DNA of 17,400 nucleotides, from the NCBI GenBank assembly GCA_020854785.1, contig JAHFZE010000170.1, forward strand, positions 1-17,400, read 5' to 3'. The notes beneath the pieces were generated by a model. The model was given only the letters and a program-made list of their open reading frames with translations, was not told the origin of the DNA and did not search any database. The translations under genes and the position numbers were made by a program. Origin of the DNA: Methanomethylovorans sp. (GTDB taxonomy: Archaea; Halobacteriota; Methanosarcinia; Methanosarcinales; Methanosarcinaceae). Positions 13,121 through 17,400 of the stretch are shown piece by piece (the first letter of the stretch is position 1; the number at the start of each line of letters is the position of its first letter).

Positions 13121-13242
13121 AATCCATTAGATTCGCTTGTCAGGATTTAACTTTTTTTAATTAAAAAAGACCATTACTCTAACCTTAACATGATCCACCA
13201 ACAAACTTTTATTTGAATAGTACATTAGACATGAAACCAGTT
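13121..13242. promoter_or_regulatory. Divergent promoter region between the YchF gene and tRNA-Arg
   Basis: This 122-base AT-rich spacer lies between the minus-strand GTPase gene and the plus-strand tRNA. ACTTTTATTTG (13205-13215) is a TATA-like tract about 30 bases before the tRNA. For the minus gene, the A/T-rich stretch TTAATTAAAAAA at about 13157-13168 is the best candidate. No repeat or palindrome beyond this was seen. Confidence 0.35.
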
Positions 13243-13314
13243 GTCCCGATAGGGTAGTGGATATCCTTGAGGCCTGCGGAGCCTTAGACCCGAGTTCAAA
13301 TCTCGGTCGGGACG
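13243..13314 (+). tRNA. tRNA-Arg (anticodon GCG)
   Basis: The 72-base cloverleaf has acceptor arms GTCCCGA (13243-13249) and TCGGGAC (13307-13313) with G73 at 13314. The anticodon stem GAGGC/GCCTT (13269-13273/13281-13285) closes the loop CTGCGGA, with T33 and anticodon GCG at 13276-13278. The T stem CCGAG/CTCGG encloses TTCAAAT. CCA is not encoded. It reads Arg codons CGC and CGU. The gene stands alone between a divergent GTPase gene and the convergent TPR gene. Confidence 0.95.
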
Positions 13315-13336
13315 TAAAAATAGTACGTGTTATGCA

Positions 13337-13371
13337 TTCACTTCGCTTGATCTATTATAATGCGAAGTGAA
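13337..13371. terminator. Ten-base-pair hairpin between tRNA-Arg and the convergent TPR gene
   Basis: TTCACTTCGC (13337-13346) and GCGAAGTGAA (13362-13371) are perfect complements around a 15-base AT-rich loop. It lies 22 bases after the tRNA and 23 bases after the TPR gene stop on the other strand, so it can form in both transcripts. There is no strong T-tract on either side; it may mark 3' ends of both transcripts or act in processing. Confidence 0.45.
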
Positions 13372-13394
13372 ATTAACACTTAGGTTAAATCTGT

Positions 13395-16300
13395 CTACTC
13401 TTCGATTATCTTGATGAATTCTGGTTCTTTCCTTATGTTCTCGAAATCACTGTCAGCTCGTGCATATTCGATGTAGGACCTTTCCAGTTCGATGGCATAT
13501 TTAAGTGACCTTATAGCTTCTTTGTTCTTACATGTACGGGAATATACACATGCTTTGTTATACCACACTTCTGCAAAGTTAGGCCTTAGTTCTACTGCTT
13601 TCTCATAATTTTCCAGTGCTTCGTCGAACTTCCCAAGGTTTGCAAGAGCGGCACCCTTACTGTTCCATGCTTCTGCATGATCTTGCTTAAGCATGGTCAC
13701 CCTGTCAAAAGCCTCTAAAGATTCCTCAAAATTTCCAAGGTTGCCCAGATCGATACCTTTGTTGTACCAGGCTTCGACGAAATCGGGTTTGAATTCCAGC
13801 GCCTTTTCAAAGTTCTTTAGGGCTTCTTCATGCCTTCCGAGGCTTGAAAGCACTACACCTTTAGTGTTCCATGCCTTCGGGTTGTCCGGCTTAAGCTTGA
13901 TGGTCTTATCCAGGGATTCAAGACTCTCCTGGAGCCTACCAAGGTTAGCAAGCAAGATGCCAATGCTATTCCATGCTTCAGCATAATCGGATTTTATCTC
14001 GGTAGCTTTTTCGAATGCTTCCAAGGCTTCAATTGATTTTCCAATATTTGCAAGAGCAACACCTTTGTCGCGCCATGCTTTAGCAAAATCAGGTTTCAGA
14101 GCAAGAGATTTATCCAGAGCCTCAAGACTCTTTTCATGCTTGCCCATGTTCTCAAGGGCAACTCCTTTTTCACGCCATGCCTCTGCAAAATCTGGTTTCA
14201 ATTCCAGTGCTTGCTGGTAATAATTCAATGATTCCGCGTATTTACCGAGCTTGTTCAATGCTATACCCATATTATACAGTGTATCTGAACAATTGGGTTT
14301 AAGATCCAGTGCCTTTCTGTATGAGTTCAGTGCCTCTTCATATTTACGCATATTTGAAAGTACCATACCCTTGCTATTCCATGCATCAGCATAGTCAGGC
14401 CGTAGCTCTGCAGCTTTTTCAAATGCTTCCAATGCCTTCTGATGTTTTCCTAGATGGTTAAGAGCCATGCACTTTCCATTCCAGGCTTCTGGGAGCTCTG
14501 GATCGATCTTTAAAGCCTGGTCCAATGCTTTCAGAGCATCATCGTATCGCTGCATCTTAATAAGGATGCTACCAGTACCTTTCCACGCCTCAGCAAAGGA
14601 AGGATTAAAGCTGGATGCTCTCTCAAATGCTTCAAGAGCCTGCTGATGCCTTTCAAGCTTTTCATAGATGATCCCTTTTCCACACCAGGCATCTGCCATC
14701 TCTGGTTCAAGGTCCAATGTCCTTTGGTAGTTCTCCAAAGCTTCATCATATTTTTCAAGTTTGGATAAAGTTATTGCCCTGTTGTACCACGCTTCTGCAC
14801 AATTTGGTCTAAGTTCAAGTGCCTTATGGTAACTATCCATAGCCTCTGTGTATCTTCCAAGCTCTGCAAAAGCACTCCCCATGTTAGACCATGCCTCTGC
14901 AAAATCCGGTTGAATTGCCACCGTTTTCTGATAACTGACCAGTGATTCCTCATATCTTCCCATTTCTGCAAAGGCAACCCCCTTATTGAACAAAGCTATT
15001 GATAGCTCAGGATCGATCTCAAGAGCTTTATGGTAGTTGTTCAATGCTTCTTCATATTGTCCAAGACCTGCAAGTGTGATTCCCAGCCTGTTCCAGACTT
15101 GCGCATTTTCAGATTCAAGTTCACATGCTTTTCTAAGAGCAAGAAGTGCTGCATCATGCTCGCCCTGATCTCCAAGTATAACACCTTTGTTGTACCATGC
15201 CTGGCCAAGTTTTGGATCGAACTCCAGGGCCTTACAGAAACAATCCAGAGCTTTCTGCTGTTTACCAGTACTGATACGTATCATTCCCATGCTGTACCAT
15301 GCGCCTGCATGTTGTGGCATTATCCGTATGACTTTCTCGAAAGCCTCTATAGCATCCTGGTTTCTGCCAAGCTCTGTAAGCATCTTTCCTTTGCAGTACC
15401 AGGCCTGTACATTTTCTGGATCTAATTTTGAAGCTTCTGTAAAGGCATTAAATGCATCTTCATGCCTTTCAAGCCTTGCAAGTACTTCCCCTTGATTGTA
15501 CCAGATATCTGCATGCTGTTCTTCGATCTCAAGAGCTTTATCCAAAGCCTCCAGAGAATCGACATATTTCCCTAGCTTTGAAAGTGCTCTTCCTTTGCCG
15601 CTCCATGCATTGAAAAGGCTGCCATTTATCTGTAAAGCCTTCTCGTAATCATACAAAGACCCTTCATATTTTCCAGACCTTTCAAGTATATTACCCAGAC
15701 TGCACCAGGCCTGAGCATTTTCAGGTTCTAGCTCTGTTGTCCTTGTAAAAGCTTCAAGTGCCTTTTCATATTTATCCAGACCTAGGTAAGCAATACCCTG
15801 ATAATGCCATACTTCAGCCGAGTATGAACCATTCTGGACCGCATTGTCCAATGCCTTCAGGGCCTCAAGATATTTACCTGATTCTGCAAGTATCTTGCCT
15901 CTGTTGTACCATGCTTGCACGTTTTCAGGTTCTAGATCAGTGACCATTTTAAAAGCTTCAAGTGCCTTTTCATTTTCTTCCATTTCAGCAAGGATGACAG
16001 CTTTCCCATACCAAGCACCTGTTATGCCAGGATCGTGAGCAAGTGCCTTTTCATAGCTTTGAAGTGCTTCTTTCCTTCGACCCAGTTTTTCAAGCATGTT
16101 GCCTCTGCTGTACCAGGCATGAGCATGATCATCCTGAAGATCAGTTGCTCTGCTAAATGATCCAAGTGCATCTTGTTTCTGTCCAAGCGTTTCATAGAGC
16201 TTACCTTTCTCGTACCAGGCTTGTGTGAGATCGGGGTCGATATATGTTGCTTGTGTATAGCTTTGCAGAGCCTCTTCCTTCCTTCCAAGTTTCTCCAGCA

Positions 16301-17324
16301 CACTTCCCTTATTAAACCATACATAGGCATTTTCAGGTTCGATATCTGTCACTCTTGTATAAGTTCCAAGGGCTTCTTCATACATTTCTAATTCATTGAA
16401 AAGTACACCTTTATCGATCCATATCTGGCTATCTTCTGGAAGTATCTCCAGCGCTCTGTCAAACGCTTCAAGGGATTTCTGGAACCGGCCTAGCTTCCAA
16501 AGAACACTGGCCTTGCTGTGCCAGACTTGAGCATTTCCTGGCTCCTGTTTAAGTGCCCTATCATAGTCCGCAAGTGCCTCTTCGTTACTTCCAAGGGTTT
16601 CGTGGGCCATGCCTTTCCCATACCATGCCCTTGCAAAGTCGGGTTTAATTTCAAGTGTTTTGTCAAAAGCTTCCAGTGCTTCAGTACATTTACCTACTTT
16701 GATGCATGCTTCACCCTTGCCTTGCCAAGCATCTGCCATTGAAGGCCGTATCTCAGTAGCCTTTTCAAATGCTTCTAATGCTTCCCAATATTTTCCGAGT
16801 TGCAGGAAAGCATTCCCTTGACCGTTCCATGCCTGAGCAAGAGTGGGATCAAGTGCCAGTGCCTTGCAATAGTTATCTAATGCATCGGCATAGCTACTGA
16901 TCTCAGCCAGTGTGAAAGCTTTGTTATTCCATGCATTGGCATAGTCAGAGTCTATTTTTAACGCCTCATCGAACTCAAGAGATGCTTCCTCTATCGAGCC
17001 AGCACAGTAAAAGCCAATACCGCAATTAAGGTGGTATGCTGCAGAGAGTTCACAATCAAGGATAGTTGCAAATCTATTGTAATCACAGAGGGAAACAAAT
17101 TCTCTTTTTATTTGCGGAGGAATCTCTGGATTTGGAAGTGTGTTAAATTGCTCAAAGTCTACATCTGATCTACCTACCCCATGGGTGAAAGACTCTTTCA
17201 GCTGCTGTATCTTGCTGTCCAGTTCCTTTCTTTTCTTATTTTCAACGATCAAAAGATAAAGCAATGAAATTGTAGAGATCATTAGAAAGTAAAGAACTAA
17301 GTTTCCTCCAAGTATAGCAACCAT
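13395..17324 (-). CDS. Giant membrane-anchored protein of 35 tandem TPR units
   Basis: The 1309-residue protein begins with one membrane helix (about residues 9-27) followed at once by ENKKRKE; by the positive-inside rule the rest lies in the cytoplasm. Residues 28-94 are a linker. Residues 95-1284 are 35 consecutive tetratricopeptide repeats, each exactly 34 residues with no insertion, and residues 1285-1309 are a short charged cap (ending EPEFIKIIEE). The typical unit is AxAWxxKGxxLxxLGKYEEALEAFxKALELxPD. Trp at position 4 is present in 32 of 35 units; units 1, 21 and 28 lack it. No enzymatic domain is present, so it is probably a scaffold for protein complexes at the membrane; partners are unknown. 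The ATG at 17324 has GTGA four bases upstream. It ends in TAG, with a TAA five codons later. Confidence 0.93.
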   Translation of the reverse strand: MVAILGGNLVLYFLMISTISLLYLLIVENKKRKELDSKIQQLKESFTHGVGRSDVDFEQFNTLPNPEIPPQIKREFVSLCDYNRFATILDCELSAAYHLNCGIGFYCAGSIEEASLEFDEALKIDSDYANAWNNKAFTLAEISSYADALDNYCKALALDPTLAQAWNGQGNAFLQLGKYWEALEAFEKATEIRPSMADAWQGKGEACIKVGKCTEALEAFDKTLEIKPDFARAWYGKGMAHETLGSNEEALADYDRALKQEPGNAQVWHSKASVLWKLGRFQKSLEAFDRALEILPEDSQIWIDKGVLFNELEMYEEALGTYTRVTDIEPENAYVWFNKGSVLEKLGRKEEALQSYTQATYIDPDLTQAWYEKGKLYETLGQKQDALGSFSRATDLQDDHAHAWYSRGNMLEKLGRRKEALQSYEKALAHDPGITGAWYGKAVILAEMEENEKALEAFKMVTDLEPENVQAWYNRGKILAESGKYLEALKALDNAVQNGSYSAEVWHYQGIAYLGLDKYEKALEAFTRTTELEPENAQAWCSLGNILERSGKYEGSLYDYEKALQINGSLFNAWSGKGRALSKLGKYVDSLEALDKALEIEEQHADIWYNQGEVLARLERHEDAFNAFTEASKLDPENVQAWYCKGKMLTELGRNQDAIEAFEKVIRIMPQHAGAWYSMGMIRISTGKQQKALDCFCKALEFDPKLGQAWYNKGVILGDQGEHDAALLALRKACELESENAQVWNRLGITLAGLGQYEEALNNYHKALEIDPELSIALFNKGVAFAEMGRYEESLVSYQKTVAIQPDFAEAWSNMGSAFAELGRYTEAMDSYHKALELRPNCAEAWYNRAITLSKLEKYDEALENYQRTLDLEPEMADAWCGKGIIYEKLERHQQALEAFERASSFNPSFAEAWKGTGSILIKMQRYDDALKALDQALKIDPELPEAWNGKCMALNHLGKHQKALEAFEKAAELRPDYADAWNSKGMVLSNMRKYEEALNSYRKALDLKPNCSDTLYNMGIALNKLGKYAESLNYYQQALELKPDFAEAWREKGVALENMGKHEKSLEALDKSLALKPDFAKAWRDKGVALANIGKSIEALEAFEKATEIKSDYAEAWNSIGILLANLGRLQESLESLDKTIKLKPDNPKAWNTKGVVLSSLGRHEEALKNFEKALEFKPDFVEAWYNKGIDLGNLGNFEESLEAFDRVTMLKQDHAEAWNSKGAALANLGKFDEALENYEKAVELRPNFAEVWYNKACVYSRTCKNKEAIRSLKYAIELERSYIEYARADSDFENIRKEPEFIKIIEE
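13473..17042 (-). repeat. Array of 35 diverged 102-bp coding repeats (TPR units)
   Basis: The DNA encoding TPR units 1-35 is a tandem array of period 102 bp and total length 3570 bp, with no length change between units. DNA identity between units is moderate, with recurring words around the Ala-Trp position (for example CCATGC on the plus strand). Units near the C-terminus of the protein (low coordinates) look more alike than those near its N-terminus. Confidence 0.9.
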
Positions 17325-17400
17325 GAAATCACGTTCCGTTTTTTCAAATATATGATAATTAATATATTGTACACCTTTATAGATTTATCTTAGGAAAAAA

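Noticed and set aside
13473..17042. Regular repeats suggesting a CRISPR array or satellite DNA
   Set aside because: The 102-bp period equals 34 codons in one open frame, units differ in sequence throughout, and there are no constant repeats with unique spacers. It is a TPR coding array.

Overview
The window is chromosomal DNA from a euryarchaeon, most likely a methanogen of the order Methanosarcinales. The evidence is an archaeal CTP-type riboflavin kinase fused to an HTH domain, an archaeal YchF-type GTPase with a TGS domain, a DUF5817-like zinc-ribbon protein, two tRNA genes without encoded CCA, TATA-type promoters with short or absent leaders, GTG/TTG starts with GGTG/GAGG ribosome-binding sites, and a very long tandem TPR protein of the kind common in Methanosarcinaceae. 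The genus is inferred; nothing here fixes it. I see no insertion sequence, integrase, CRISPR array or rRNA gene.

Layout. 1-1085 (minus): two pilin-like envelope proteins overlapping by ATGA, the second cut by the window edge. 1254-1685 (plus): cyclophilin, with a terminator directly after it. 1871-3410 (plus): riboflavin kinase/regulator, ribB and tRNA-Pro(GGG), tightly spaced. 3411-3763: the only long gene-free stretch, holding hairpins and a promoter with an operator-like palindrome. 3764-4910 (plus): a small secreted protein, a small membrane protein and an ArsR-like regulator, with palindromes in front of the genes. 4917-5324 (minus): a FAS1-domain protein without a signal peptide. 5425-8095 (plus): a NodIJ-like ABC-2 exporter followed by a lipoprotein with a second, C-terminal membrane anchor. 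8116-10139 (minus): an AAA+ ATPase and a PhnP-like metallo-beta-lactamase-fold hydrolase, apparently co-transcribed. 10260-10751 (minus) and 10806-11231 (plus): a zinc-ribbon protein and a RimI-like acetyltransferase, divergent around one TATA element. 11232-13120 (minus): a degenerate cis-prenyltransferase homologue downstream of a YchF/OLA1-type GTPase. 13243-13314 (plus): tRNA-Arg(GCG). 13395-17324 (minus): a 1309-residue membrane-anchored protein of 35 TPR units.

How genes work together. The kinase/regulator and RibB act in riboflavin/FMN synthesis, and a palindrome over the presumed transcription start suggests autoregulation. The ABC ATPase and permease form one exporter. The prenyltransferase homologue lacks the N-terminal catalytic motif but keeps a C-terminal RxG, as in the accessory subunit of heteromeric cis-prenyltransferases, so its catalytic partner should lie elsewhere. 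Most of the window is ordinary core genome. The less explained parts are the secreted/membrane/regulator cluster, the indel-free 35-unit TPR array, and several hairpins that sit exactly at gene borders.
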